From: Fidelibacterota bacterium
Lineage (GTDB): Bacteria > Pseudomonadota > Alphaproteobacteria > Rhodospirillales > Rhodospirillaceae
Length of the DNA: 34,554 nt
Direction: 5' to 3'
Assembly (NCBI GenBank): GCA_947475365.1
Contig: CANJOI010000007.1
Coordinates: 1 to 34,554 of the forward strand
Below, one piece after another: positions 1 through 8,254 of this stretch. The translations under genes were made by a program, and so were the position numbers. The number at the start of each line of letters is the position of its first letter. Positions within the stretch are counted from its first letter, which is position 1. The notes under the pieces are model-generated. The model was not told the DNA's origin and did not search any database. It worked only from the letters and a program-made list of their open reading frames with translations.

Positions 1-107
1 GGGAGGGGGCGCATCCGCGCCGGAACACGCACGCGCATGCGACGCTTCGCGTTGAGCGCGCAGGCGTACAGGCCGGTGTTGATGAAGGTGGTGCGGAAGC
101 CGCTCAC
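1..107 (-). CDS. Partial hypothetical protein, cut by the window edge
   Basis: An open frame of about 35 codons starts at a GTG (position 107, reading left) and runs off the window. A purine-rich ribosome binding site (AGAGAGGA) lies about eight bases before the GTG, which is the main reason for listing it. The visible N-terminus (VSGFRTTFINTGLYACALNA, then arginine-rich) matches no family I recognise. mnmG often follows mnmE in alphaproteobacteria, but the nucleotide-binding glycine motif of an MnmG N-terminus is absent. It lies 109 bases downstream of mnmE on the same strand. The rest of the gene is needed to name it. Confidence 0.35.
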   Translation of the reverse strand, partial: MSGFRTTFINTGLYACALNAKRRMRVRVPARMRPL

Positions 108-216
108 GTGCGGAGTCCTCTCTGTTGATCAGGGCGCGGGTGATATCAGCGCGCCGTTTTGGCTGCAAGATGGGCAAGCGTGAAAGTCGCGCGCTGTGGC
201 ACGCGAGTCACAGGAG

Positions 217-1527
217 TCATTTCCCGATACAGAAATCGCGAAACACCACGTCGAGGATTTCCTCCACGTCGACGCGGCCCGTGATGCGTCCCAACGCGCG
301 CGCGGCGAGACGCAAATCCTCCGCCGCCAGTTCGGGAAGCTGCGCCGCGGCGGCGCGCCGCAAAGAGTCACGGCACTCTTCCAGCGCCTGGCGATGACGG
401 GCGCGGGTCAAGGGTGCGGCGCCTTGGCCTCCGATCTTATCCCTCACCCTGGCGGTGAGCGCTTCGAGGAAAGCGGGTACGCCGGCGCCGGTCTTGGCCG
501 AGATGACGTAACCTTTTCCGGCGGGCGCGGTGGCGAGCAGGTCGCCTTTGTTGATGACCACCAAGGTGTTGGCGTCCACTAAAGCTACGGTGGCCTCATC
601 GCGGGGCGCGGCGCCGTCGAACACCGCGATCTTCACGTCGGCGGTGTCGGCCCGGGCGCGGGAACGCCGGATGCCCTCGCGCTCAATGTCGTCCGCCGCC
701 TCCCGCAGGCCGGCGGTGTCGGCCAAGGTGACCGCGAACCCGCCCAAATCCATATGCACCTCGATCACGTCCCGGGTGGTGCCAGGGGTAGCCGTGACAA
801 TGGCCGCGTCGCGGCCCGCTAACATATTGAGAAGACTGGATTTCCCGGCATTGGGCGGGCCGATGATCGCGACCATGACACCTTCGCGGATGCGCTCGCC
901 CCGGCCGCCATCATCCAGATGCGCGGCGATCCCCGCGGCCAAGTCCTTCACCTCCGCCCACAGGCGGTCCGCCACATCGGCCGGCAGGTCTTCGTCCGGG
1001 AAATCGATGACGGTTTCCAGGTGGGCCAGGGCTTTCACCAGCCGTTGGCGCCAGCCGTCATAGAGCGCCTTCAACGCCCCGCCCATTTGCCGCAAGGCCT
1101 GCCGCGCCTGGGCCGAGGTTTCGGCATCCACCAGATCCGCCAGCGCCTCGGCCTGGGTCAGGTCCATTTTTCCGTGCTCGAAAGCGCGGCGGGTGAATTC
1201 GCCCGGTTCGGCCGTCCGCAAGCCCGGTAATGCGGCGAGGGTGTCGAGCACGCCGTCGATCACCGCACGGCCGCCGTGGATGTGAAGCTCCGCCACATCC
1301 TCGCCGGTAAAGCTGCGCGGCGCCGGAAACCAGAGCGCCAGGCCCTGATCCAGCGTTTCTGTTGTGCGCGGATCGGTGAAGGTGGCGCGGGTCGCGATGC
1401 GCGGCGGCGGCACTGACCCGCACAGACGCTGCAAGGCCTCGCCGGCGCCGGGGCCTGAGAGCCGGATGACGGCGACGCCGGCGCGGCCATGACCGGACGC
1501 CAGCGCAAAGATGGTCGGCGCCGTCAT
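217..1527 (-). CDS. mnmE: tRNA modification GTPase MnmE (TrmE)
   Basis: MnmE, with MnmG, installs the carboxymethylaminomethyl group on U34 of tRNAs reading codons ending in A or G. The 436 residues are about the family's usual length. The N-terminal formyl-THF-binding domain covers roughly residues 1-120, and the helical domain follows. The inserted G domain has Walker A GPPNAGKS at 223-230, switch II DTAG at 270-273 and NKGD near 327. The protein ends in CIGK, the invariant C-terminal motif whose cysteine is needed for activity. The ATG at 1527 gives the expected start (MTAPTIFALASG). It follows the DUF6489-type gene by 18 bases on the same strand, so the two are probably cotranscribed. The partner mnmG is not seen in the window. 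Confidence 0.98.
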   Translation of the reverse strand: MTAPTIFALASGHGRAGVAVIRLSGPGAGEALQRLCGSVPPPRIATRATFTDPRTTETLDQGLALWFPAPRSFTGEDVAELHIHGGRAVIDGVLDTLAALPGLRTAEPGEFTRRAFEHGKMDLTQAEALADLVDAETSAQARQALRQMGGALKALYDGWRQRLVKALAHLETVIDFPDEDLPADVADRLWAEVKDLAAGIAAHLDDGGRGERIREGVMVAIIGPPNAGKSSLLNMLAGRDAAIVTATPGTTRDVIEVHMDLGGFAVTLADTAGLREAADDIEREGIRRSRARADTADVKIAVFDGAAPRDEATVALVDANTLVVINKGDLLATAPAGKGYVISAKTGAGVPAFLEALTARVRDKIGGQGAAPLTRARHRQALEECRDSLRRAAAAQLPELAAEDLRLAARALGRITGRVDVEEILDVVFRDFCIGK

Positions 1528-1545
1528 GCTCCGTTCGTCACCGGC

Positions 1546-1782
1546 TTATTTCGACTTGCCGGTGAACTGGCCCCAGAAGGCTTTCTGCATGTCGGTGAAG
1601 CTCTCGCTTTGCAGCGGGAACAGCACCTTGAAGGCGGCCTCGGGGTCCATGGAGCCCGCGACTTTCTGCATCTGCTCCTGCATCTGCGCCATCATGCTTT
1701 CCTGGAGAGGGCGCACATCGGGCAGGCCGAAAAACGCGCGTGCTTCCTCGGGGGTGCAGTCCACTTCAATCGAGACTTTCAC
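1546..1782 (-). CDS. Small DUF6489-type protein
   Basis: This 78-residue protein starts at GTG (1782) with a strong GGGAGG ribosome binding site. Its N-terminus, MKVSIEVDCTPEEARAFFGL, followed by a methionine- and glutamine-rich helix (QESMMAQMQEQMQ), resembles the small alphaproteobacterial DUF6489 proteins I recall. Their function is unknown to me. No membrane segment, signal peptide or metal motif is visible, and the protein is probably cytosolic and helical. It lies just upstream of mnmE on the same strand. The family assignment is from memory of the N-terminal motif and is only moderately certain. The reading frame itself is secure. Confidence 0.8.
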   Translation of the reverse strand: MKVSIEVDCTPEEARAFFGLPDVRPLQESMMAQMQEQMQKVAGSMDPEAAFKVLFPLQSESFTDMQKAFWGQFTGKSK

Positions 1783-1881
1783 GGCCAGTCCTCCCTTTTC
1801 CGTGGGTGTCTTAGGTTAGGCGCTGGGCTGCTATGTGTCCACGAGGGAGCAATTGTAAAACGGCTCTGCTAACCTCACGTC

Positions 1882-2361
1882 ATGCCGCAACTCTCTGTTC
1901 ATTCTCCGATCGGCGACCTGACCGTCAGCGCGGAAGACGAGCATATCGTCGCGCTGGATTGGGGCTGGGGCCGCGATCAGGATGAAACCCCTGTGCTCAT
2001 GGAAGCCCGCCGCCAGCTCGAGGACTATTTCGACGGCAAGCGCGGCGGTTTCGATCTGCCTTTGAATCCGGACGGCACGGCGTTCCATCGCGCGGTGTGG
2101 AAAATCATGTGTGAAATTCCCGCCGGGCAAGTGCTCACTTACGGCGAAATTTCCAAACGCCTGAAAGCGAGCGCCCGCGCCGTCGGCACCGCCTGCGGCC
2201 GTAATCCCATCCCGGTGATTATTCCGTGTCACCGCGTGATCGGGACCGCTGGCCTGGGCGGCTACTCGGGCGACGGCGGCGTCGACACCAAGCTCATTCT
2301 CCTGCGGCTCGAGGGTTATCCCCTCGATCCCGCATTACCGTTATTTGAATCCCTGGAATAA
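1882..2361 (+). CDS. ogt: Methylated-DNA-protein cysteine methyltransferase
   Basis: This protein repairs O6-alkylguanine by moving the alkyl group irreversibly onto its own cysteine. The 159-residue protein has the active-site motif PCHRV with acceptor Cys116, preceded by ARAVGTACGRNPIP (helix-turn-helix and asparagine hinge) and followed by GLGGYSGDGG. The length fits the Ogt/MGMT class without an Ada N-terminal domain, so it is a stand-alone repair enzyme rather than the adaptive-response regulator. It starts 99 bases from the divergent DUF6489-type gene and is followed after 11 bases by the quinone reductase on the same strand. Ogt and MGMT cannot be separated from sequence inspection alone. 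Confidence 0.93.
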   Translation: MPQLSVHSPIGDLTVSAEDEHIVALDWGWGRDQDETPVLMEARRQLEDYFDGKRGGFDLPLNPDGTAFHRAVWKIMCEIPAGQVLTYGEISKRLKASARAVGTACGRNPIPVIIPCHRVIGTAGLGGYSGDGGVDTKLILLRLEGYPLDPALPLFESLE

Positions 2362-2372
2362 GGATATTTGCC

Positions 2373-3368
2373 GTGACCAAAGCGATCGTCGTGCGGGCCA
2401 ACGGCGGCCCGGAAGTCTTGAAGCTGGAAGACATCACCGTTGGCAATCCCGGCCCCGGCGAGATCAAGCTGAAGCAAAACGCCATGGGCGTGAATTTCAT
2501 CGACACCTATTTTCGCACCGGCCTTTACAAGGCGGCTCCTGCCGCCGGATTTCCCGCCGGCGTGTTCATTCCCGGCCAGGAAGGCGTCGGCCTTGTTGAA
2601 GCCGTAGGCCCCGGCGTTACCGACATCAAGGAAGGCGACCGCGTCGCTTACGGCAACGGACCGACCGGGGGATATGCTGAAAGCCGCCTGATCCCGGCCT
2701 CAAGTGTCGTCAAAGTGCCGGCCGGGCTTAAGGACGAAAGCGTCGCCGGCATGATGCTGCGCGGTTTGACGGTCTGGTACCTGATCCGCGCGCTCTATGT
2801 GGTGAAGCCCGGCGACACCGTGCTGTTCCACGCAGCCGCCGGCGGCGTCGGCCTGATTTTCTGCCAGTGGGCCAAACATCTCGGCGCAACGGTCATCGGC
2901 ACGGTCGGATCAGAGGACAAGGCCAAAATCGCCAAGGCCGCCGGCTGCGATCATACCATCCTCTACAAACAGGAGGACTGGGTCGCCAAGGTGAAACAAC
3001 TCACCGGCGGCAAAGGCGTTCCGGTGGTCTATGACGGCGTCGGCAAAGACACCTTCGCCGGCGGCCTCGACTGCCTGTCGCGCCGAGGCATCATGTGCAC
3101 ATTCGGCAATGCCTCGGGGCCTGTGCCCGCCATGGAGCCCGCGATCCTCGCCGGCAAAGGCTCGTTGTTCCTCACGCGCCCGCGCCTCGGCGACTATATC
3201 GCCCAGCGCGAGGACCATGTGCGCGCAGCGGATGAGCTGTTCGATGTGGTCGTCAAAGGCCATGTGAAGATCGACGTCGGCCAGTCGTATCCATTGGAGA
3301 AGGCAGCACAGGCCCACATTGACCTGGAATCGCGCAACACCACGGGATCCACGATCCTGGTGGTCTGA
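2373..3368 (+). CDS. NAD(P)H:quinone oxidoreductase, zinc-free MDR family
   Basis: This is a 331-residue medium-chain dehydrogenase/reductase of the quinone oxidoreductase (Qor) type. Such enzymes reduce quinones or other enones with NADPH. The nucleotide-binding motif AAAGGVG lies at 154-160 and is followed by the second Rossmann strand ATVIGTVGS. The GHE zinc-binding signature of alcohol dehydrogenases is replaced by PGQEGVG at 68-73, which indicates a zinc-independent enzyme. The N-terminus TKAIVVRANGGPEVLKLED is typical of Qor. It is 11 bases behind ogt, probably in one transcript, and ends at a strong hairpin terminator. The physiological substrate cannot be told from sequence. Confidence 0.92.
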   Translation: MTKAIVVRANGGPEVLKLEDITVGNPGPGEIKLKQNAMGVNFIDTYFRTGLYKAAPAAGFPAGVFIPGQEGVGLVEAVGPGVTDIKEGDRVAYGNGPTGGYAESRLIPASSVVKVPAGLKDESVAGMMLRGLTVWYLIRALYVVKPGDTVLFHAAAGGVGLIFCQWAKHLGATVIGTVGSEDKAKIAKAAGCDHTILYKQEDWVAKVKQLTGGKGVPVVYDGVGKDTFAGGLDCLSRRGIMCTFGNASGPVPAMEPAILAGKGSLFLTRPRLGDYIAQREDHVRAADELFDVVVKGHVKIDVGQSYPLEKAAQAHIDLESRNTTGSTILVV

Positions 3369-3374
3369 AAATAG

Positions 3375-3403
3375 AACGGGCCGATCCTCAGATCGGCCCG
3401 TTT
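3375..3403. terminator. Bidirectional intrinsic terminator between qor and rho
   Basis: Two 12-base arms pair perfectly (3375-3386 with 3391-3402) around a CTCA tetraloop. The stem is GC-rich, with TTT on the plus side and an A-rich flank (TATTTTC on the minus strand) on the other. It sits between two convergent genes, 7 bases after the reductase stop and 23 bases past the rho stop, so it can serve both. Confidence 0.85.
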
Positions 3404-3424
3404 CACATCTGATGCAGCAGATGG

Positions 3425-4687
3425 CTACTTGTTCATGCGGTCGAAGAAATCGCCGTTGTTCTTGGACTCGCGGAGCTTGTCGAGCAGGAACTCCATGCCG
3501 TCCTGAACGCCCATGGGGTCCAGGATACGCCGGAGGACCCACATTTTCGACAGGTCGCCTTGTTTGACCAGGAGTTCTTCCTTGCGGGTGCCCGACTTGG
3601 TGATGTCGATGGACGGGAACACGCGCTTGTCGGAAAGCTTGCGGTCGAGGACGATTTCCGAGTTACCGGTGCCCTTGAATTCTTCGAAGATCACTTCGTC
3701 CATGCGGCTGCCGGTATCGATCAGCGCCGTGGCGATAATGGTGAGCGAGCCGCCTTCTTCGATGTTACGCGCGGCGCCGAAGAAGCGCTTGGGGCGCTGC
3801 AGCGCGTTGGCGTCCACGCCGCCGGTCAGCACCTTGCCCGACGAGGGGACCACGGTGTTGTAGGCGCGCGCGAGGCGGGTGATCGAATCCAGCAGGATCA
3901 CCACGTCGCGTTTGTGTTCCACCAGACGCTTGGCCTTCTCGATCACCATCTCCGCGACCTGCACATGGCGCGAGGCCGGTTCGTCGAAGGTGGAGCTGAC
4001 AACCTCACCCTTCACGGTGCGGTCCATGTCGGTGACTTCTTCCGGGCGTTCGTCGATCAGAAGAACGATCAGATAGACTTCCGGGTGGTTCGCCGCGATG
4101 GCATTGGCGATGCTCTGCAGCATGATGGTTTTGCCGGTGCGCGGCTGGGCGGTGATCAGCGCGCGCTGGCCCTTGCCGAGCGGCGAGACCAGCTCGATCA
4201 CCCGTCCGGTCAGGTCCTTGTTCTTGGTGTCCTTCTGCTCGACTTCCATCGTCAACTTTTCGTCGGGATAGAGCGGCGTCAGGTTGTCGAAGTTGATCCG
4301 GTGGCGGACGTTGTCCGGATCCTCGAAATTGATGGTGTTGACCTTAAGAAGGGCAAAGTAACGCTCGCCGTCCTTGGGCGCGCGGATCTCGCCTTCGACG
4401 GTATCGCCGGTGCGCAGGCTGAAGCGCCGTACCTGGCTGGGCGAAACATAAATGTCATCGGGGCCCGGCAGGTAATTGGCCTCTGGCGAGCGCAGGAAGC
4501 CGAAGCCGTCCTGGAGGATTTCCAGCACCCCGTCCCCATTGATGGACGTGTCCTTCTCGGCCAGGATTTTCAGGATCGTGAACATGAGATCCTGGCGGCG
4601 CAGGTTCGAGGCGTTCTCGATCCCGAGTTCTTCCGCGAACGCCAGCAATTCGGCCGGGGTTTTACGCTTCAAGTCCTGAAGGTGCAT
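3425..4687 (-). CDS. rho: Transcription termination factor Rho
   Basis: Rho is a hexameric RNA-dependent ATPase helicase that ends transcription at rut sites. At 420 residues it is full length. Residues 1-45 form the helical N-terminal Rho domain ([19 protein letters not shown]). The cold-shock-like RNA-binding domain follows, with DGFGFLRS at 60-67. Walker A is AQPRTGKT at 180-187, Walker B is [16 protein letters not shown], and the C-terminus FFDRMNK is the usual ending. There is no large insertion in the RNA-binding domain as some high-GC bacteria have. No strong ribosome binding site precedes the ATG; the start is set by alignment to the family N-terminus. rho is transcribed away from the candidate origin at 4688-5374. 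Confidence 0.98.
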   Translation of the reverse strand: MHLQDLKRKTPAELLAFAEELGIENASNLRRQDLMFTILKILAEKDTSINGDGVLEILQDGFGFLRSPEANYLPGPDDIYVSPSQVRRFSLRTGDTVEGEIRAPKDGERYFALLKVNTINFEDPDNVRHRINFDNLTPLYPDEKLTMEVEQKDTKNKDLTGRVIELVSPLGKGQRALITAQPRTGKTIMLQSIANAIAANHPEVYLIVLLIDERPEEVTDMDRTVKGEVVSSTFDEPASRHVQVAEMVIEKAKRLVEHKRDVVILLDSITRLARAYNTVVPSSGKVLTGGVDANALQRPKRFFGAARNIEEGGSLTIIATALIDTGSRMDEVIFEEFKGTGNSEIVLDRKLSDKRVFPSIDITKSGTRKEELLVKQGDLSKMWVLRRILDPMGVQDGMEFLLDKLRESKNNGDFFDRMNK

Positions 4688-5067
4688 GTGCTTCGAAAAT
4701 GTTGAGGGTGAGATGGAGGGAGCTTGGGAGGATCAGCGGCGCATATGCCTTGAAGCATGGGCCGTTGGAGCGAACCGAGGGACGTAAGAAATCGGCCGGA
4801 TGGAGAAAGTGTCAGTCAACAAAACTGGACGGGCTGGCACCCTGGGTCTGACGTCATCAGCGATACCCGAGGCCTGAATTTAAGTCAATCGCCAACGCAG
4901 GTCCCCACTCGAATGACCCAAGAGTTATCCCCGGTTCCTTCTCATCATGAAAAAGATTCTCGATTGGTTGAGGAGAGTAGTTGGTCCTGTGAGTCAGGGG
5001 GATTACCGCCGGCCCTAAGACTGTCCCCATACGCGGGCTTTTCCCGGGGCGGCCGGCGGCGGAGAGT

Positions 5068-5117
5068 GTGAACTGTGGGGAGAACCTCCGTGGTGGGAGC
5101 ATAGCGCTCCAGTTCAC
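5068..5117. repeat. Spaced inverted repeat with inner hairpin inside the candidate origin
   Basis: GTGAACTG at 5068-5075 is the exact reverse complement of CAGTTCAC at 5110-5117. Inside it, GGAGC (5096-5100) can pair with GCTCC (5106-5110) around a five-base loop, so the right arm continues the inner hairpin. No promoter or ORF explains it. It may be an origin structure, a protein site or part of a small RNA. Confidence 0.4.
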
Positions 5118-5198
5118 CCGCAGCTTGATACGGTATTAAAGACGGCGTACCGACGCGGCAGGGCGAGTTATACCGGGATTCACCCATGCCGCCCGGCG

Positions 5199-5207
5199 CT
5201 ATCCACA
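5199..5207 (+). promoter_or_regulatory. DnaA-box-like site
   Basis: CTATCCACA differs from the consensus TTATCCACA only at the first base. It is the best of three such sites in the 687-base gap between rho and ppsR; the others (4925-4933, 5277-5285) match at 7 of 9 bases in the same orientation. Confidence 0.5.
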
Positions 5208-5374
5208 GTGCCGGCGTAACAGGATAGAATCCGTCTCAGGGTGCATGGTTTAGGCGGCGGTCGCGGAAAAGCCGAGTCATCCCCAGGTTTCCTAAGTTAT
5301 ACCGCCGGCCGCGCCCATGCGTTGCCCATGCGTTTTGAGATGGTTTTTCTCCCAAGTAGTGTCTAGCTGGTGGC

Positions 5375-6211
5375 ATGCAGCAACCGATTTACAACCTCCA
5401 CCTGGTGTCCGATTCGTCCGGCGAAACCGTGACCAACATCGCCCGCGCCTGCCTGGTGCAGTACGGCGATGTCCATGTAACAGAGCACTACTGGTGGCTG
5501 GTGCGCACGGCCGGCCAGATGAGCCGGGTGATTGAAGGAATCAAGGCGGCGCCCGGTTTAGTGGTGTTCACACTCCTGGACGGCAAGGTGCGCGCCCTCC
5601 TGGAGCAGGCCTGCCGCGACCTCAAGATGCCCTATATCTCGGCCATGGATCCGGTGATGCAGGCGTTCTCGCGCTTCTTCAACCGCCAGGCCGGGGGCGA
5701 AGTCGGCAAGCAGCACGTACTCGATGACGGCTATTTCCAGCGCATCGACGCCATGCAGTTCACCATCCAGCACGACGACGGCCAGTCCCTGGCCACCATG
5801 ACGGAGGCGGACATTATCCTGATCGGGGTGTCGCGGACGTCGAAGACGCCCACCTGTATGTATATCGCCAACCGCGGGCTCAAGGTCGGCAACATCCCGC
5901 TTGTGCCTGGGATTCAGCTGCCCGACGAGATCATTGCCGCGCCCAAACCGCTGTTCGTCGGCCTGACCCGTGAGCCGAAGAGTCTCTCCGATATCCGCCA
6001 GAGCCGCCTGCGGATCATGAATGACACCCGCGGCGAAGGGTATGCGGACATCGAGAAGGTGAAAGAGGAGATCGCGGACTCCCGGCGCCTGTTCGCCAAA
6101 CATGGCTGGGCCGTAATCGATGTCACCCGCCGCTCGATCGAGGAAACCGCCGCCACGATCATCCAGCTTTACAATCAACGTCATCCTCACCATCACACCC
6201 TTGCCACATGA
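5375..6211 (+). CDS. ppsR: Pyruvate, phosphate dikinase / PEP synthase regulatory protein (PPSR, DUF299)
   Basis: This bifunctional kinase/phosphorylase turns phosphoenolpyruvate-forming dikinases off and on by phosphorylating a threonine with ADP and removing it with phosphate. The 278 residues match family length. The N-terminus YNLHLVSDSSGETVTNIARA is characteristic, as is the P-loop-like GVSRTSKTP at 151-159 followed by TCMYIANRGLKVGNIPLVPG. Whether it acts on pyruvate phosphate dikinase or PEP synthase cannot be decided here. It opens an operon: its stop overlaps the maf start in ATGA. It is the RP001 homologue that borders the origin in Caulobacter and Rickettsia, which supports the origin call upstream. 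The C-terminal tail is histidine-rich (HPHHH). Confidence 0.95.
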   Translation: MQQPIYNLHLVSDSSGETVTNIARACLVQYGDVHVTEHYWWLVRTAGQMSRVIEGIKAAPGLVVFTLLDGKVRALLEQACRDLKMPYISAMDPVMQAFSRFFNRQAGGEVGKQHVLDDGYFQRIDAMQFTIQHDDGQSLATMTEADIILIGVSRTSKTPTCMYIANRGLKVGNIPLVPGIQLPDEIIAAPKPLFVGLTREPKSLSDIRQSRLRIMNDTRGEGYADIEKVKEEIADSRRLFAKHGWAVIDVTRRSIEETAATIIQLYNQRHPHHHTLAT

Positions 6212-6810
6212 CCGCACGTAACGTCGTCCTCGCCTCCGCGAGCAAAAGCCGGGCGCATTTGCTAACCGCGGCCGGGCTCACATTTGATGTGGTTCCTGCC
6301 CATGCCGATGAAGACGCGGTCAAGGATGCCCTGAAGGCCGAAGGCGCGGACGCGCGCCAGTGCGCGGAAACCCTGGCGGAGATCAAGGCCGTGCAGGTGT
6401 CGCAGCGGGTGCCGGGCGCGCTGGTGATCGGCGCCGATCAGATGCTGGAATGCGACGGCGTCTGGTTCGACAAGCCCAAGGACATGAATGGCGCGCGGGC
6501 TCATCTCACCGCCATGCGCGGCAAAACCCATACTTTGCCCACCGCCGTCGCGGTCATCCTCGACGGGTCGGTGATCTGGCACCACAGCGCCAGCCCGCGC
6601 CTGACCATGCGCGATTTCAGTGATGCCTTCATCGAGCACTATCTCGCCAACACCGGCGAAAAAATCCTCAGCTCCGTGGGCGCCTACCAGCTGGAAGGCT
6701 GGGGCGCGCAGCTGTTCGAGCGTATCGACGGGGATTTCTCCACCATCCTCGGCCTGCCCTTGTTGCCGCTGCTCGCATTTCTGCGTGAGCATCAGGTCAT
6801 CATGAAATGA
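6208..6810 (+). CDS. maf: Maf-family nucleoside triphosphate pyrophosphatase
   Basis: Maf proteins hydrolyse non-canonical or modified nucleoside triphosphates to monophosphates and may restrain division. The 200-residue protein begins with the signature LASASKSRAHLLTAAGL (usually S-S-P-R-R; here SKSR). It has GALVIGADQ with the catalytic aspartate and GDFSTILGLPLLPLL near the end. The SKSR variant and the short metal-site region suggest it is not the dTTP/UTP-specific YhdE type, but substrate cannot be assigned safely. Its ATG overlaps the ppsR stop (ATGA), and its own stop overlaps the aroE start in the same way, so translational coupling is likely. Confidence 0.93.
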   Translation: MTARNVVLASASKSRAHLLTAAGLTFDVVPAHADEDAVKDALKAEGADARQCAETLAEIKAVQVSQRVPGALVIGADQMLECDGVWFDKPKDMNGARAHLTAMRGKTHTLPTAVAVILDGSVIWHHSASPRLTMRDFSDAFIEHYLANTGEKILSSVGAYQLEGWGAQLFERIDGDFSTILGLPLLPLLAFLREHQVIMK

Positions 6811-7631
6811 CCACTAAAGCGGGAGTGATGGGTTGGCCGGTGGCCCACTCGCGCTCGCCGCGGCTGCATGGCTATTGGCTGAAGCACTACGGCATCGACG
6901 GAAGCTATGTGCACCTGCCGGTCGAACCCAAAGACCTGCCGGCGGCGCTCGCGAAGCTGGTGAGTGACGGTTTCGCCGGAGCGAATCTCACGGTGCCCCA
7001 CAAAGAAGCAGCCCTGGCTCTGGTCCATGAGGTGACGCCCGAGGCCGCGCGCATCGGCGCCATCAACACCATCTTTGTGCGCGATGGCCGGCTCACCGGC
7101 GCCAACACCGACGCCTATGGCTTCATCACCGCCTTGCGCGCGGGTGCGCCGGACTACGATCCGCGCCAAAGTCCGGCTGTGGTCATCGGCGCAGGAGGGG
7201 CCGCGCGCGCGGTGTGCCACGCGTTGCAGGAAGCCGGCTGCCCGGACATCCGCCTGGTGAACCGCACCCGTGATCGCGCGGAGCAGTTGGCGCGCCACCT
7301 AGGCGCGCCGGCAACGGTGGAGCCCTGGGAAAACCGTAGTCAAGCCACTGAGAATGCTGGTCTTTTGGTCAACTGTACGACCATGGGTATGAGCGGTCAG
7401 CCGCCGCTGGAGATCGATCTTGCGCGCCTGCCCGCGACCGCCGTGGTCAACGACATTGTCTATACGCCGCTGGAAACGCCGCTCCTGGCGGCGGCGCGCG
7501 CCCGGGGTCTCAGCGCCGTCGATGGTCTGGGCATGTTGCTCTACCAGGCCCAGGCGGGGTTCGAAGGCTGGTTCGGCGTGAAGCCCGCCGTGACGCCTCA
7601 ACTGCGCGCGCATGTTCTGGCTGCGTCATGA
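6807..7631 (+). CDS. aroE: Shikimate dehydrogenase (NADP+)
   Basis: AroE reduces 3-dehydroshikimate to shikimate with NADPH in the chorismate pathway. The protein has 274 residues. The substrate-binding motif is HSRSPRLHGYW near the N-terminus. NLTVPHK carries the catalytic lysine, and NTDAYGF carries its partner aspartate. The NADPH fold follows with VVIGAGGAARAV and the phosphate-binding NRTRDRAEQLA. The C-terminal DGLGMLLYQAQAGFEGWFG is typical. It overlaps maf upstream and coaE downstream by four bases each (ATGA). Confidence 0.97.
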   Translation: MTTKAGVMGWPVAHSRSPRLHGYWLKHYGIDGSYVHLPVEPKDLPAALAKLVSDGFAGANLTVPHKEAALALVHEVTPEAARIGAINTIFVRDGRLTGANTDAYGFITALRAGAPDYDPRQSPAVVIGAGGAARAVCHALQEAGCPDIRLVNRTRDRAEQLARHLGAPATVEPWENRSQATENAGLLVNCTTMGMSGQPPLEIDLARLPATAVVNDIVYTPLETPLLAAARARGLSAVDGLGMLLYQAQAGFEGWFGVKPAVTPQLRAHVLAAS

Positions 7632-8254
7632 AGATGGGCCGCACACGGTCCGGTCCTGTTGCGCTGGGGCTCACCGGCTCCATCGCCATGGGCAAAAGCA
7701 CCGCTGCCCGCTTCCTGCGCGATCTCGGCGTGCCGGTGTTCGACGCCGACGCCGTCGCGCGTGCGGTTGCCGGGCCGCGTGGCGCGGCGCTGCCGGCGCT
7801 GGCCGCGCGGTTTCCAGGCTTGGTGGGGCCGGCTGGTCTTGACCGAAAAAAAATGAGCGCAGTGGCGTTTGCTGACAGGACAGCGCTCACGGATCTCGAG
7901 CACATCATTCATCCTCTCGTACATGACGCCCGGGCGCGTTTCCTGCGCGCGGCGGCCTTGCGGCGGGATGCGGTGGTGGCTTTCGACGTACCGTTGTTGT
8001 TCGAAGGCAAGAGCCGCGCCGTCTATGACCTGGTGGCCGTGGTCACCGCGCCCGCGTTCCTGCAGCGGCAACGCGCCTTGCGCCGCGCCGGCATGTCGGC
8101 GGAAAAACTCAAAAGCGTGCTGGCGCGTCAGATGGCCGATCACCATAAACGGCGTCTGGCGGACGCGGTGATTCCTTCGGGCCTCGGCAAACGCGAAACC
8201 TTGCGCCGGCTGAAGCGACTGCTCAAAGTAGCCCGCAAATCAAAGGACGTCTGA
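7628..8254 (+). CDS. coaE: Dephospho-CoA kinase
   Basis: CoaE makes the last step of coenzyme A synthesis, phosphorylating the 3'-hydroxyl of dephospho-CoA with ATP. The protein has 208 residues. Walker A is GSIAMGKS at 17-24 within LGLTGSIAMGKST, followed by VFDADAVAR, the substrate aspartate region. HPLVHDARARF and FDVPLLFEG match the CoA-binding and lid regions. The C-terminus has the family pattern R-x-x-x-Q-x(n)-AD-x-VI, with IPSGLG where many members have an asparagine. The first ATG (overlapping the aroE stop) gives a short basic extension of about nine residues before the fold. Confidence 0.95.
   Translation: MKMGRTRSGPVALGLTGSIAMGKSTAARFLRDLGVPVFDADAVARAVAGPRGAALPALAARFPGLVGPAGLDRKKMSAVAFADRTALTDLEHIIHPLVHDARARFLRAAALRRDAVVAFDVPLLFEGKSRAVYDLVAVVTAPAFLQRQRALRRAGMSAEKLKSVLARQMADHHKRRLADAVIPSGLGKRETLRRLKRLLKVARKSKDV

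Larger units (their letters stand above)
4688..5374. other. Candidate chromosomal replication origin (oriC), 687 bases without a gene
   Basis: No credible gene lies here. In Caulobacter and Rickettsia the origin lies immediately beside the PPSR gene (RP001), with maf-aroE-coaE-dnaQ following, and the same order begins here at 5375. Genes on both sides point outward (rho and mnmE left, ppsR operon right). DnaA-box-like sites relative to TTATCCACA are CTATCCACA at 5199-5207 (8 of 9), TTATCCCCG at 4925-4933 (7 of 9) and TCATCCCCA at 5277-5285 (7 of 9). A relatively AT-rich stretch lies at about 4921-4985. AGTTATACCG occurs twice (5166-5175 and 5295-5304). I find no TTAA-N7-TTAA CtrA site and no hemE gene nearby. 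The call rests mainly on synteny. Confidence 0.6.

Noticed and set aside
3560-4705. A 381-codon open frame antisense to rho
   Set aside because: Antisense shadow of a fully recognisable Rho protein; no ribosome binding site and no family features.
4757-5071. A 104-codon frame inside the candidate origin
   Set aside because: No ribosome binding site, low-complexity serine/arginine ending, no recognisable motif; competing frames on the other strand are equally open.
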